Assembly: GCA_025146135.1 (NCBI GenBank) | Contig: CP102255.1 | Coordinates: 1,302,001 to 1,366,000, forward strand | Direction: 5' to 3' | DNA: 64,000 nucleotides | Origin: Anaerotruncus colihominis | GTDB taxonomy: Bacteria; Bacillota; Clostridia; Oscillospirales; Ruminococcaceae | Part shown: positions 38,414-47,932 of the stretch, piece after piece | How the letters are laid out: every line of letters starts with the position of its first letter | How positions within the stretch are numbered: position 1 is the first letter of the stretch | Translations under genes and position numbers: made by a program | The notes under the pieces: generated by a model | What the model was told of the DNA's origin: nothing | What the model saw: the letters and a program-made list of their open reading frames with translations, nothing else | Databases searched by the model: none

Positions 38414-38959
38414 ATTAGCAGCAAGGATTTGCTCATCAACGAGGAGATCAGAGACAAGGAGGTCCGCCTGGTCGGTACGCAGGGCGAGCAGCTCGGTATC
38501 GTGCCGCTGGCAACCGCGCAGAACATGGCTATCGAGAAAAATATGGACCTTGTGAAGATTGCTCCTCAAGCCACGCCGCCCGTCTGCAAGATTATGGACT
38601 ACGGCAAGTTCAAGTTCGAGCAGGCGAAGCGCGAGAAGGAAGCCCGCAAAAATCAGAAGGTGATCGAGATCAAGGAGATTCGCCTCTCCTTAAATATCGA
38701 TACAAACGATTTTAACACCAAGGTCAACCGTGCCATCAAGTTTTTGGAGGGCGGCGACAAGGTAAAGGCTGCCCTGCGCTTCCGCGGACGTGAGATGGCG
38801 CATCCGGAGCTGGGTACAAACATTATGAAACGCTTTACCGAGGCTGTGGCCGAATACGGAAATGTGGAAAAGCTGCCGAAAATGGAAGGCCGCAGCATGG
38901 TGATGTTCATTTCGCCCAAGCCCGTAACAACCACCAAGGGAGGAAATAAAAATGCCTAA
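38414..38959 (+). CDS. infC: Translation initiation factor IF-3, AUU start
   Basis: 181 residues. The start is the ATT at 38414: GGAGGT lies 7 nt upstream, and the sequence from there ([19 protein letters not shown]) aligns with the normal IF-3 N-terminus; the frame upstream runs through the attenuator hairpin and is not expected to be translated. AUU starts are a known feature of infC and allow IF-3 to control its own synthesis, because IF-3 rejects non-AUG codons. N- and C-domains are complete ([42 protein letters not shown]). Overlaps rpmI by 8 nt. Confidence 0.95.
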   Translation: MSSKDLLINEEIRDKEVRLVGTQGEQLGIVPLATAQNMAIEKNMDLVKIAPQATPPVCKIMDYGKFKFEQAKREKEARKNQKVIEIKEIRLSLNIDTNDFNTKVNRAIKFLEGGDKVKAALRFRGREMAHPELGTNIMKRFTEAVAEYGNVEKLPKMEGRSMVMFISPKPVTTTKGGNKNA

Positions 38960-39149
38960 GCTGAAAACTCATACCGGTGCGAAAAAACGCTTCAAGTTGA
39001 CCAAGAACGGAAAGGTCAAGCGCGCCCACGCCTATAAGTCCCACATCCTCACCAAGAAGGACACCAAGCGTACACGCCGCCTGCGCCATTCCACCTATGC
39101 GGACAAGACGAATGTGGCGACGATCAAACTGCTCGTTCCTTATAAATAA
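38952..39149 (+). CDS. rpmI: 50S ribosomal protein L35
   Basis: 65 residues, [20 protein letters not shown], strongly basic, standard size. Begins inside the end of infC with a GGAGG site; rplT follows after 26 nt. Confidence 0.98.
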   Translation: MPKLKTHTGAKKRFKLTKNGKVKRAHAYKSHILTKKDTKRTRRLRHSTYADKTNVATIKLLVPYK

Positions 39150-39175
39150 TCGGAAGTTGACGGAGGTATACGGAT

Positions 39176-39529
39176 ATGGCACGTGTTAAGGGCGCAATGA
39201 TGACCCGTAAAAGAAGGAAAAAGACGCTGAGGCTTGCCAAGGGCTATTTTGGCGCCAAGAGCAAGCTCTTTAAAATGGCAAAACAGCAGGTTATGAAATC
39301 CGGTAATTACGCTTTTATCGGCCGCAAGCAGAAAAAGCGCAATTTCCGCAGCCTGTGGATCACCAGGATTTCGGCGGCCTGCCGCACGAACGGCATCAAT
39401 TACAGTTCTTTCATGAATGGTCTGAAAAAAGCCGGCGTGGAGCTGAACCGGAAGATGCTGTCCGAAATCGCCATTCATGACGCCGCCGCATTCACGGCGC
39501 TTGTTGAAAAGGCAAAGGCAGCCCTTTAA
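39176..39529 (+). CDS. rplT: 50S ribosomal protein L20
   Basis: 117 residues, [20 protein letters not shown] at the N-terminus and the RNA-binding core [16 protein letters not shown]. Early assembly protein of the 50S subunit and, in Firmicutes, the repressor of its own operon through the infC leader. GGAGG precedes the ATG; a strong terminator follows. Confidence 0.98.
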   Translation: MARVKGAMMTRKRRKKTLRLAKGYFGAKSKLFKMAKQQVMKSGNYAFIGRKQKKRNFRSLWITRISAACRTNGINYSSFMNGLKKAGVELNRKMLSEIAIHDAAAFTALVEKAKAAL

Positions 39530-39536
39530 TCTTTTA

Positions 39537-39567
39537 ACGCCCGCGGTCAAAACGCGGGCGTGTTTTT
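39537..39567 (+). terminator. Intrinsic terminator after rplT
   Basis: Perfect 9-bp stem ACGCCCGCG / CGCGGGCGT with a 7-nt loop, then GTTTTTA. Confidence 0.93.
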
Positions 39568-39647
39568 ATAGCTTTCCCTCCGGCCGTTCAAGGCCGGGGG
39601 ACAGTGGGATTCTGCGCGCGGTTTTTGCGTGCAAAAGGGGGGCCTGT

Positions 39648-40442
39648 ATGCGCGGACAGACAATTACTTCGCGCGAAAATCCGGCGGTAAAACAGTATAC
39701 GGCGCTTGCGTCCTCACGCCGGCGCAGGAGAGAGGACGGCCGCTTCACAACTGAAGGCGTCAAGCTGACGCTTGAGGCGTTCACAGCGGGTTATACGCCC
39801 GAGGCGCTTTTTCTCACACAGGATTTGACGGACAGCGTCAGGCGGCGGCTCATGCCCGTCGCGGCTGCGTGCCGGCGTCTCTATGAGATTTCGCCGTCCG
39901 TAGCAGCCAAGCTTGCCGGAGCGGTTAGCCCGCAGGGCGTTTTTGGCGTGTTTATGATGCTTGACAACAGGACGCAACCTGTTAAAATAGGCAGTAACGG
40001 AAAATATCTCCTGCTTTCCTCGCTTCAGGACCCCGGCAATGTGGGGACAATCCTGCGCACCGCCGCCGCGTTTGGGACGGACGGCGTCATTTTGTCGGCG
40101 GACTGTCCCGACCTTTACGCGCCAAAGGTACTGCGCGCATCCATGGGCGGCGTGTTCCGCGCCAGGGCTTGCGTTTCGGACGATCTGTCCGCTTCGATTG
40201 CCGCTCTGCGCGCGGCCGGCGTGCCGGTTTGGGCGGCGATGCCGGCGGAAGGCTCTGTTTCGCTGCGGGATATTTCGCTGCATGGCGGCGGCGCGGTCGT
40301 CGTCGGAAACGAGGGCGGCGGCATCGCGCCGGAGCTTGCGGCGCTCTGCGACGGTGCGCTCACGATTCCGATGGAGCCGGGCTGCGAGTCGCTCAACGCC
40401 GCGATGGCCGCCGGTGTGATTCTGTGGGAGATGTACCGTTAG
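39648..40442 (+). CDS. TrmH/SpoU family RNA 2'-O-methyltransferase
   Basis: 264 residues from the ATG preceded by AGGGGGG; the longer frame runs back through the rplT terminator. The N-terminal substrate-binding region starts TSRENPAVKQYTALASS, and the SPOUT knot motifs are SLQDPGNVGTILRTAAAFG, VVVGNEGGGIAPEL and IPMEPGCESLNAAMAAGV, all intact. Methylates a ribose in rRNA or tRNA; the target is not evident. 15 nt before dprA. Confidence 0.92.
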   Translation: MRGQTITSRENPAVKQYTALASSRRRRREDGRFTTEGVKLTLEAFTAGYTPEALFLTQDLTDSVRRRLMPVAAACRRLYEISPSVAAKLAGAVSPQGVFGVFMMLDNRTQPVKIGSNGKYLLLSSLQDPGNVGTILRTAAAFGTDGVILSADCPDLYAPKVLRASMGGVFRARACVSDDLSASIAALRAAGVPVWAAMPAEGSVSLRDISLHGGGAVVVGNEGGGIAPELAALCDGALTIPMEPGCESLNAAMAAGVILWEMYR

Positions 40443-40457
40443 AAAGGAAGGCGCGGT

Positions 40458-41705
40458 ATGACGGACGTGGTTTTCTGGGCATGGCTGCAGGATGCGATCG
40501 GGCTTGGCAGCGTCAGGGCGGACCGGATCATCCGGGAGTTTTCTTCACCCGAGGCGCTCTATGGAAAAAGCGCCCGTGAGCTGGAGGCTTTGGGCATGTT
40601 TGCGCCAAAGGAGATTGAGCGCCTGCGCGCAACCACGCTCGACCGGGCGCGGGAGCAGATTAAGACGGCCGAGCGGCTCGGATGTATGGCGATTGGGCCG
40701 GATCATCCTGACTATCCCGAAGCTTTGACAAATATCGACGCCATGCCGTGTATATTATATGTTAAGGGTTCCCTGTCCGGCCTTTCGGACGAGCTTGTCA
40801 TTACAATGGTCGGCACGCGCAGCGCAACCGAATACGGGCTTGCGAGCGCGTACCGCCTTTCCCATGACCTGGCTGCGGCCGGCTGTACGGTTGTGAGCGG
40901 CTTGGCAACCGGCATCGACACGGCGAGTCACGCGGGTGCTTTACAGGCGTCCGGCCGCACAATCGGGCTGCTGGCTTGCGGGCTCGACGTCGATTATCCG
41001 TCGGCCAGCGGCGAACTCAAGCGGCGCATCCTGGATGCGGGCGGCGCGCTTGTCACGGAGTTTCCCTTTGGGACGGGCGTCAACCGCGGCAGCTTCAGTA
41101 TCCGCAACCGTCTGCTTTCCGGCATCGCTGCGGGCGTTGTGGTTGTTCAGGCCCCGGAACGCAGCGGGGCGCTCATTACGGCGCGCTATGCCCTGCAACA
41201 GAACCGCGATGTATTTGCCGTGCCGGGCGAGATTTTCGATCCGTCGATGGCCGGATGTAACAAGCTTGCGCGCGACGGGGCCAAAGTGGTTGTCAACGTA
41301 TACAGCATCCTGGAGGAATATATCGGCCGATTCCCAAAACGGATCGACGCGCGCACGGTCGCCGCGAGGATCAAGAGCGCGGACAGAAACGCCGCAAAGC
41401 CGCCGCAAAACGCGCCGCGCCGGATAAAGGGCGTCAAGGCCTGTGCAAAGCCGGCCACTGCGCCAAAGCAGGCCGATGTGCCGCGTATGGATGACGGCGA
41501 GCTGGCGAAGCGGGGCGTCACCCCGCAGGCGCGCGCCGTTTACGCGCAGCTTGGCGCGCGTGCGCTGGAGCGGGATGAATTGGCCGCGCTGGCCGGTCTG
41601 GGCGCGGCTGAGACGCTTTCGGCGCTCACAGAGCTTGAATTGACCGGATTTGCGCGCGTCGTGGCCGGCGGACGGTATATTCCGTCGGCGCCGGGCGGCG
41701 TTTAA
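40458..41705 (+). CDS. dprA: DNA processing protein DprA
   Basis: 415 residues. Helix-hairpin-like N-terminus (LQDAIGLGSVRADRII), Rossmann core with MVGTRSATEYGLASAYR, VVSGLATGIDTASHAGAL, GCGLDV-like GLLACGLDVDYPS, and VNRGSFSIRNRLLSGIAAGV, then a linker rich in Lys/Pro/Ala (~300-345) and a winged-helix C-terminal domain. Binds single-stranded DNA and loads RecA during natural transformation. AAGGAAGG precedes the ATG. The dprA-topA order is conserved in Firmicutes. Confidence 0.95.
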   Translation: MTDVVFWAWLQDAIGLGSVRADRIIREFSSPEALYGKSARELEALGMFAPKEIERLRATTLDRAREQIKTAERLGCMAIGPDHPDYPEALTNIDAMPCILYVKGSLSGLSDELVITMVGTRSATEYGLASAYRLSHDLAAAGCTVVSGLATGIDTASHAGALQASGRTIGLLACGLDVDYPSASGELKRRILDAGGALVTEFPFGTGVNRGSFSIRNRLLSGIAAGVVVVQAPERSGALITARYALQQNRDVFAVPGEIFDPSMAGCNKLARDGAKVVVNVYSILEEYIGRFPKRIDARTVAARIKSADRNAAKPPQNAPRRIKGVKACAKPATAPKQADVPRMDDGELAKRGVTPQARAVYAQLGARALERDELAALAGLGAAETLSALTELELTGFARVVAGGRYIPSAPGGV

Positions 41706-41800
41706 AGAGGATTGAGAAGATACGCGCATGAGCGCATTATAAATAGAGCGTATTGTTCTGCGGGCGGCTGTTTGCGCGGCCCGGGAAAGGAATGGTTTGT

Positions 41801-43912
41801 TTGTCCAATCTTGTCATCGTGGAGTCGCCCGCCAAGGCGAAAACGATTAAAAAATACCTCGGCAAGGATTTTGAAGTCGTTGCGTCGATGGGCCATGTCC
41901 GCGATCTGCCCAAAAGCAAGTTCGGCGTCGACGTCGACCATGATTTCACACCGATGTATGTCGATATCAAGGGCAAGGAGGATCTGATCAAGGATCTTAA
42001 AAAGGCCGCCAAAAAAAGCGACGCGATTTTTCTTGCAACGGACCCCGACCGCGAGGGCGAGGCGATTTCGTGGCATCTGGCGCAGATGCTCGGCGTCGAT
42101 ATGAACCAGCCCAACCGTGTGACCTTCAACGAGATCACAAAGTCGGGCGTCAAATACGGAATGGATCATCCGCGCATGATCGATGTCAAGCTTGTCGACG
42201 CACAGCAGGCGCGCCGCGTGCTTGACCGGATTGTCGGCTATAAGATCAGCCCGTTTTTGTGGCGCAAGGTGCGAAAGGGTCTGTCGGCCGGGCGCGTGCA
42301 GTCTGTGGCGGTGCGCATCATCATGGACCGCGAGGAGGAAATCCGCGCGTTTAAGCAGCAGGAATACTGGAGCATCGACGCCAAGCTCGCGGCGAAGGGC
42401 CATGCCAAAAAGCCCTTTCCAGCAAAGCTTTATGCCATCGACGGCAAAAAGCTCGAGCTGACGGCGATCCCGGACGAAAAGCGCGCCAGGGAGATCGTCG
42501 AGTCGCTCGATGGAGCGGACTATATTGTTAGTAACGTCAAAAAGGGCGTGCGGCGCAAAAGCCCTGCGCCGCCGTTTATCACGTCCACGCTTCAGCAGGA
42601 GGCGTCGCGCCGCCTGGGCTACCAGTCGCGGCGCACGATGAAGGTTGCGCAGGAGCTATACGAGGGCGTCGAGATCGAAGGCATCGGCGCGACGGGCCTG
42701 ATCACCTATATGCGTACTGATTCGCTGCGCATCTCCGACGAGGCGGCCGAACAGGCGAAAATATATATAACCGATACCTACGGCAAGGAGTACCTGCCTG
42801 CAACGCGGCGCGTTTTTAAAACGAAAAAGAATGCGCAGGATGCGCACGAGGCGATCCGCCCGTCCGATCCATCGCTGACGCCCGACCGCGTCAAGAAGGA
42901 TTTGACGGCTGAACAATATAAGCTTTATAAGCTGATCTGGGAGCGTTTCATCGCCAGCCAGATGGCCAACGCCCTGCTCGATACGGTGGCGGTCGATATC
43001 GAAGCGGCCAATTGTCTGTTTAAAGCGTCCGGTTTCACGGTGAAATTTGACGGCTTTACGGTTCTTTATGAGGAGTCGAAGGACACCGACGATGAGAATA
43101 CGGCTTCACTGCCGCCGCTGGAAGCGGGCAATGTGCTGACGCTCAAGGAGCTGACGCCGAACCAGCACTTCACACAGCCGCCCGCGCGCTACACGGAAGC
43201 GTCGCTGATCAAAACGCTCGAGGAAAACGGCATCGGCCGTCCGAGCACCTATGCGCCGACGATCACGACGATTCTGGCGCGCGGATATGTCGAGCGCGAA
43301 AACAAGTCGCTCAAGCCGACGGCGCTCGGAGAGGTTACGACGAAGCTGATGGAGGAGCAGTTTGCCAAGATTGTCGACGTGACATTTACCGCGAATATGG
43401 AAAAGACGCTCGACGAGGTCGAGGAGGGGAACGTCGATTATCCAAAGATGCTCAGCGGCTTTTACGACGATTTTATGACGACGCTGGAGCAGGCTGAAAA
43501 GAATATGGACGGCACGCGCGTCAAGGTGCCCGACGAGGAGACGGATATCGTCTGCGAGCTGTGCGGGCGCAAAATGGTTATCAAGACAGGGCGCTTCGGC
43601 AAATTTTTGGCGTGTCCCGGGTTTCCGGAGTGCCGCAATACAAAAAAGATCGTCAAGGAAACAGGCGGCCTGTGCCCGGTCTGCGGCGGCAAGGTGCTTG
43701 CCAAAAAGTCGAAGAACGGCAAGGGCTACTACGGCTGCGAGCACAATCCCCAGTGCCAGTTTATGACCTGGGATAAGCCGCTCTCGGAAACGTGCCCAAA
43801 GTGCGGTTCCACGCTGTTCCAAAAGACGGGGCGCGGCGCCTTGATCCACTGTCTGAAGGAAGGCTGCGATTATGCGCGTCCGGTCAAACCGAAGAAGGAA
43901 GCGGACGAATGA
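41801..43912 (+). CDS. topA: DNA topoisomerase I
   Basis: 703 residues from the TTG at 41801, selected because AAGGA lies 9 nt upstream and the product then begins SNLVIVESPAKAKTIKKYLG as in other TopA proteins; the ATG 9 nt earlier abuts the ribosome site. Toprim residues (VIVESPAKAKTI, ATDPDREGEAISWHL), active-site tyrosine in GLITYMRTDS near residue 303, and three C-terminal zinc fingers (CELCGRKM, CPVCGGKV, CPKCGSTL) are present. Relaxes negative supercoils. The stop overlaps trmFO (ATGA). Confidence 0.96.
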   Translation: MSNLVIVESPAKAKTIKKYLGKDFEVVASMGHVRDLPKSKFGVDVDHDFTPMYVDIKGKEDLIKDLKKAAKKSDAIFLATDPDREGEAISWHLAQMLGVDMNQPNRVTFNEITKSGVKYGMDHPRMIDVKLVDAQQARRVLDRIVGYKISPFLWRKVRKGLSAGRVQSVAVRIIMDREEEIRAFKQQEYWSIDAKLAAKGHAKKPFPAKLYAIDGKKLELTAIPDEKRAREIVESLDGADYIVSNVKKGVRRKSPAPPFITSTLQQEASRRLGYQSRRTMKVAQELYEGVEIEGIGATGLITYMRTDSLRISDEAAEQAKIYITDTYGKEYLPATRRVFKTKKNAQDAHEAIRPSDPSLTPDRVKKDLTAEQYKLYKLIWERFIASQMANALLDTVAVDIEAANCLFKASGFTVKFDGFTVLYEESKDTDDENTASLPPLEAGNVLTLKELTPNQHFTQPPARYTEASLIKTLEENGIGRPSTYAPTITTILARGYVERENKSLKPTALGEVTTKLMEEQFAKIVDVTFTANMEKTLDEVEEGNVDYPKMLSGFYDDFMTTLEQAEKNMDGTRVKVPDEETDIVCELCGRKMVIKTGRFGKFLACPGFPECRNTKKIVKETGGLCPVCGGKVLAKKSKNGKGYYGCEHNPQCQFMTWDKPLSETCPKCGSTLFQKTGRGALIHCLKEGCDYARPVKPKKEADE

Positions 43913-45231
43913 CGGTTCACGTAATCGGCGCGGGACTGGCTGGGTGTGAAGCCGCATGGGCGCTGGCGAATCAGGGAATCCGGGTGTGCCTTTACGAGAT
44001 GAAGCCGCAGCGGTTTTCGCCCGCGCATCACAGTGAGCAGTTCGCCGAGCTTGTGTGTTCGAATTCACTCAAGGCGCGCAGGCTTGGCTCGGCCGCCGGT
44101 ATGCTCAAGGAGGAAATGCGCATGCTCGGCTCGCTGACGGTCGCTTGCGCCGAAGCGACGAGCGTAGCGGCCGGCGGGGCGCTCGCGGTGGACCGCGACG
44201 CCTTTTCGGCGCTCGTGACAAAGCATATCCGCGCCCACGCTTTGATTGAGGTTGTGTCCGGCGAAGTGACGGATATCCCGCTTGACCGTTTGACGGTGAT
44301 TGCAACCGGGCCGCTCACATCGGACGCGCTCGCGGCGCGTATTTCCGAATTGTGCGGCGGGACGCTCAGCTTTTACGACGCGGCCGCGCCGATTGTGACA
44401 TATGAATCGCTCGATCTGGACAGGGTGTTTTTCGCCGCGCGCTATGATCGCGGAGACGGCGACTATATCAACTGCCCTTTTAATAAAGAGGAGTACGAGG
44501 CGTTTTATGAGGCGCTGCGCACGGCCGAGCCTGCGCCGCTGCACGACTTTGACCAGGCTGAAAAACGTGTGTACGAGGGATGTATGCCGATTGAAATCAT
44601 GGCGCGGCGCGGGCCGGATACGATCCGCTACGGCCCGCTCAAGCCTGTCGGCCTGCGTAATCCGCGCACAGGCCATCGCCCGTGGGCGGTTGTGCAGCTG
44701 CGCCGCGAGAACAGCGCGGGCACGCTCTATAATCTTGTCGGGTTCCAGACGAACCTGCGCTTTGGAGAGCAAAAGCGCGTCTTTTCCATGATCCCCGGCC
44801 TTGCGCACGCGGAATTTATGCGCTACGGCGTGATGCACCGCAATACGTTTATCGGGTCGCCGTGGCTGCTCGATGAAACGATGCGGATGCGCGAGCATGA
44901 CCGGATTTATTTTGCCGGGCAGATCACCGGCGTGGAAGGATACATGGAATCGGCGATGTCGGGCATCCTGACAGGCAGGCAGATTGCGCGGCGCTTACAG
45001 GGAAAAGAGCCTCTGAAGCTACCGCTTGACTGTATGTGCGGCGCGCTGCTGCGGTATGTTTCCGGGCCTGCCTGCGCCGATTTCCAGCCGATGGGTGCAA
45101 ATATGGGGCTTCTGCCGCCGCTTGACGAGCGGATGAAGGACAAGCAGCAGCGGTATCTGCTGATCGCGCAGCGGGGGCTTGCCCATCTCAGGCAGACACT
45201 GGTTGACAGTCAGGAGGTTATAATGGTATGA
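43909..45231 (+). CDS. trmFO: tRNA m5U54 methyltransferase, FAD/folate dependent
   Basis: 440 residues. N-terminal FAD site VIGAGLAGCEAAWALA, then YEMKPQRFSPAHHSEQFAEL, VCSNSLKARRLGSAAGMLKEE, and FAGQITGVEGYMESAMSGI near the C-terminus, all diagnostic. Methylates U54 in the T-loop using methylene-tetrahydrofolate. Start and stop each overlap the neighbouring gene by 4 nt. Confidence 0.97.
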   Translation: MTVHVIGAGLAGCEAAWALANQGIRVCLYEMKPQRFSPAHHSEQFAELVCSNSLKARRLGSAAGMLKEEMRMLGSLTVACAEATSVAAGGALAVDRDAFSALVTKHIRAHALIEVVSGEVTDIPLDRLTVIATGPLTSDALAARISELCGGTLSFYDAAAPIVTYESLDLDRVFFAARYDRGDGDYINCPFNKEEYEAFYEALRTAEPAPLHDFDQAEKRVYEGCMPIEIMARRGPDTIRYGPLKPVGLRNPRTGHRPWAVVQLRRENSAGTLYNLVGFQTNLRFGEQKRVFSMIPGLAHAEFMRYGVMHRNTFIGSPWLLDETMRMREHDRIYFAGQITGVEGYMESAMSGILTGRQIARRLQGKEPLKLPLDCMCGALLRYVSGPACADFQPMGANMGLLPPLDERMKDKQQRYLLIAQRGLAHLRQTLVDSQEVIMV

Positions 45232-46241
45232 GGGTGATTGTGGACGCCTTCGGCGGCGATAACGCGCCGCTTGAAATCTTGAAGGGCTGCGCGATGGCCG
45301 TGCAGGAATATGGGGTCGATATCATTGCGTGCGGAAGCGAGCGCGTGATACGCGACGTATGTGAAAAAAATAAAATTTCGCTCGACCGCATTTCGATCGC
45401 TGATGTGGAAAAGGTCATCCCGGTTGAGGTCGACTCGACCGAGATCGTCAAATCATACGACGACTGTACGATGGCGGTCGGACTGAAGATGCTTGCCAAC
45501 GGCGAGGGCGACGCGTTTGTTTCCGCGGGCAGCACTGGGGCGATTGTCGTCGGAGCGTCGCTGTTTGTCAAGCGCATCAAGGGTATCAAGCGCGCGGCGC
45601 TCGCGACGGTGATCCCGTCGCAGAACGGCTGCTATATGCTGCTCGACATGGGCGCGAACACGGAATGCCGTCCGGAGATGCTCGTGCAGTTCGGCATTAT
45701 GGGGAGCGCGTATATGGAGCACGTCATGGGCGTCAAGAATCCGCGCGTCGGCCTGATCAACATCGGCGCGGAGGAGACAAAAGGCATGGAATTGCAGGTG
45801 CAGGCGCATCAGCAGTTTCAAAACGCGCCGGTCAATTTCATCGGGAACATCGAGCCGCGCGACCTTCCGTTTACACGCTGCGACGTGGCGGTGGCTGACG
45901 GCTTTACAGGCAACATCGTCCTCAAGCTGACAGAGGGGCTTGGCTCGTGGTTCGCAAAGGAATTAAAAGGCGTATTGCTGCGCAATTTCGTCTCAAAGAT
46001 TGGCACGCTGTTTGTAGCCAAGGGCGTTGTGGAGTTCAAAAAAAAGATGGACTACACCGAATATGGCGGCGCTCCGCTTATGGGCATCACACGTCCAGTC
46101 ATCAAGGCGCACGGCAGCTCAAATGCCAAGGCGTTTAAAAACGCCATCCGTCAGGCCAAGGAATACACCGAGCGCGGCGTAATCACGGAGATCGTCGATT
46201 CGCTCGCGCAGCTCAAGGCGCGCGGGGGCGCCGGCCTGTGA
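45228..46241 (+). CDS. plsX: Phosphate acyltransferase PlsX
   Basis: 337 residues, RVIVDAFGGDNAPLEILKGC, SAGSTGAIVVGASLFV, DMGANTECRPEMLVQF, NIGAEETKGMEL and VADGFTGNIVLKLTEG. Converts acyl-ACP to acyl-phosphate for phosphatidic acid synthesis at the membrane face. In many Firmicutes plsX is followed by fab genes and acpP; here rnc follows directly with a 4-nt GTGA overlap. Confidence 0.96.
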   Translation: MRVIVDAFGGDNAPLEILKGCAMAVQEYGVDIIACGSERVIRDVCEKNKISLDRISIADVEKVIPVEVDSTEIVKSYDDCTMAVGLKMLANGEGDAFVSAGSTGAIVVGASLFVKRIKGIKRAALATVIPSQNGCYMLLDMGANTECRPEMLVQFGIMGSAYMEHVMGVKNPRVGLINIGAEETKGMELQVQAHQQFQNAPVNFIGNIEPRDLPFTRCDVAVADGFTGNIVLKLTEGLGSWFAKELKGVLLRNFVSKIGTLFVAKGVVEFKKKMDYTEYGGAPLMGITRPVIKAHGSSNAKAFKNAIRQAKEYTERGVITEIVDSLAQLKARGGAGL

Positions 46242-46936
46242 GGCCCGGGCAGGAGGGCGCGTCCGCAAGCGCGCTGGAGGGCCGTATCGGTTATACGTTT
46301 CAAAATGGGCGGTATCTCGACATTGCCCTGACGCATTCTTCGTATGCCAATGAAGTAAAAAAGAATATTTCCAGCAACGAGCGGCAGGAATTTTTGGGTG
46401 ACGCGGTGCTGTCAATTGTCGTGTCGGACTACCTGTTTCATACGTATCATCTGGCGGAGGGCGACCTGACAAAGCTGCGCGCCGCGCTCGTCTGTGAAAA
46501 ATCGCTGTGGGAATTTTCACAGGCGCTCGGTCTCGGCGATTTTCTCAAACTCGGCCGCGGCGAGGAGATGATGGGCGGGCGGACCCGGCCATCGATTCTG
46601 GCCGACGCGTTTGAGGCGCTGATCGCGGCGATTTATCTCGACGGCGGTATCGAGCCTGCGCGCAGATTTGTGCTCGGTTATATCGTCGACGCGCTGGAAA
46701 ACCGCGACGATCTGGCATTCAGCGACTATAAGACGATGCTTCAGGAGATCATCCAGAAAAATCCGGAGGAGAGGCTTTCCTATGTGCTTGTAAATGAGTC
46801 GGGACCCGATCACAACAAAAAGTTTCTGGTCGAGGTGCGGCTCAACAGCAACGTGATCGGCGTTGGCTGCGGCGGCAGCAAAAAAAGCGCTGAGCAGGCG
46901 GCCGCGCGCGAGGCGCTCAAGCTGATGGGCCGATGA
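46238..46936 (+). CDS. rnc: Ribonuclease III
   Basis: 232 residues starting at GTG overlapping the plsX stop. Catalytic motif ERQEFLGDAVLSIVVSDYLF, second acidic site DAFEALIAAIYLDGG, and a C-terminal double-stranded-RNA-binding domain (DYKTMLQEIIQ; GCGGSKKSAEQAAAREAL). Cleaves rRNA precursors and other duplex RNA. Overlaps the next gene by 4 nt. Confidence 0.96.
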   Translation: MRPGQEGASASALEGRIGYTFQNGRYLDIALTHSSYANEVKKNISSNERQEFLGDAVLSIVVSDYLFHTYHLAEGDLTKLRAALVCEKSLWEFSQALGLGDFLKLGRGEEMMGGRTRPSILADAFEALIAAIYLDGGIEPARRFVLGYIVDALENRDDLAFSDYKTMLQEIIQKNPEERLSYVLVNESGPDHNKKFLVEVRLNSNVIGVGCGGSKKSAEQAAAREALKLMGR

Positions 46937-47931
46937 AGCACGCCAACGTTTCGGTGTTTGTGCCGCACGCGGGCTGTCCGCATCAGTGCAGCTTCTGCGA
47001 TCAGCGCGCCATTTCGGGCGCGCAGGCCGCGCCCGACGGCGCGGCTGTGGCCGCGCTGTGCGCGCGGGCCGAAGGGGAGCTTGCGCAGAAGGGACGAACG
47101 GCGCAGATCGCGTTTTTCGGCGGCAGCTTTACGGCGGTACCGCGCGCGTATATGATCGAGCTGCTGGAAGCGGCGCGGCCGTTTCTCGGGCGGGGCGTGT
47201 TTACGGGCGTGCGTATATCCACGCGGCCGGACTGTATCGACGATGAAACGCTCGATACGCTCGCGCGCTATGGTGTGACGGCCGTTGAGCTGGGCGCGCA
47301 GAGCATGGACGACACGGTGCTTTCCAAAAACGGGCGCGGCCACACGGCGGCCGATACGAACCGCGCGTCCGCGCTGGTCCGGGCGCACGGGCTGGAACTG
47401 GGCCTTCAGATGATGACGGGGCTTTACGGCGCAAACGGGGCGTCCGATCTCATGTCTGCGCGCCTGATCGCGGCGCTTATGCCGGCGACGGTACGCGTCT
47501 ATCCGACGCTCGTGCTGGAGGGGACGCGGCTCGCGGCGCTTTGGCGCGCGGGCCTTTACCGCCCGCAGACGCATCAGGAAGCCGCGGCGCTCGGCGCGCG
47601 TTTGCTCGAATTTTTTGAGACGCGCGGCATGCGCGTGATCCGTATGGGGCTGCAAGCGCAGCCGTCGCTTGCCGGACATTTGCTTGCCGGACCGTATCAT
47701 CCGGCGTTTCGGGAGCTGTGCGAGGGCGCGCTCATGTACGAACGCGCCGAACGCCTGTTAAGCGAGCGGCCGCCGGGACGGTACCGGCTGCATGTCGCGC
47801 CGAAAAGCGTATCAAAGCTGTGCGGGCACGGGACGCATCCGGCCCAGCGGCTGCGCGCTGAGGGATATGATATTAAAATCAGGCCGAACGCCGATGTGCG
47901 CGGCCTTGATGTCAAAGTGGAGGATGTGTAG
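46933..47931 (+). CDS. Radical SAM protein, Elp3-like
   Basis: 332 residues. The SAM [4Fe-4S] motif is CPHQCSFC near residue 15, followed by FFGGSFTAVPRAYMIELL, ISTRPDCIDDETL and VELGAQSMDD as in the Elp3/HemN-like TIM barrel. The C-terminal GNAT acetyltransferase of full Elp3 is absent, so it is the short form found between rnc and smc in Clostridia. A tRNA-modifying role is suggested by relatives but unproven. Start overlaps rnc by 4 nt. Confidence 0.9.
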   Translation: MKHANVSVFVPHAGCPHQCSFCDQRAISGAQAAPDGAAVAALCARAEGELAQKGRTAQIAFFGGSFTAVPRAYMIELLEAARPFLGRGVFTGVRISTRPDCIDDETLDTLARYGVTAVELGAQSMDDTVLSKNGRGHTAADTNRASALVRAHGLELGLQMMTGLYGANGASDLMSARLIAALMPATVRVYPTLVLEGTRLAALWRAGLYRPQTHQEAAALGARLLEFFETRGMRVIRMGLQAQPSLAGHLLAGPYHPAFRELCEGALMYERAERLLSERPPGRYRLHVAPKSVSKLCGHGTHPAQRLRAEGYDIKIRPNADVRGLDVKVEDV

Positions 47932-47932
47932 T

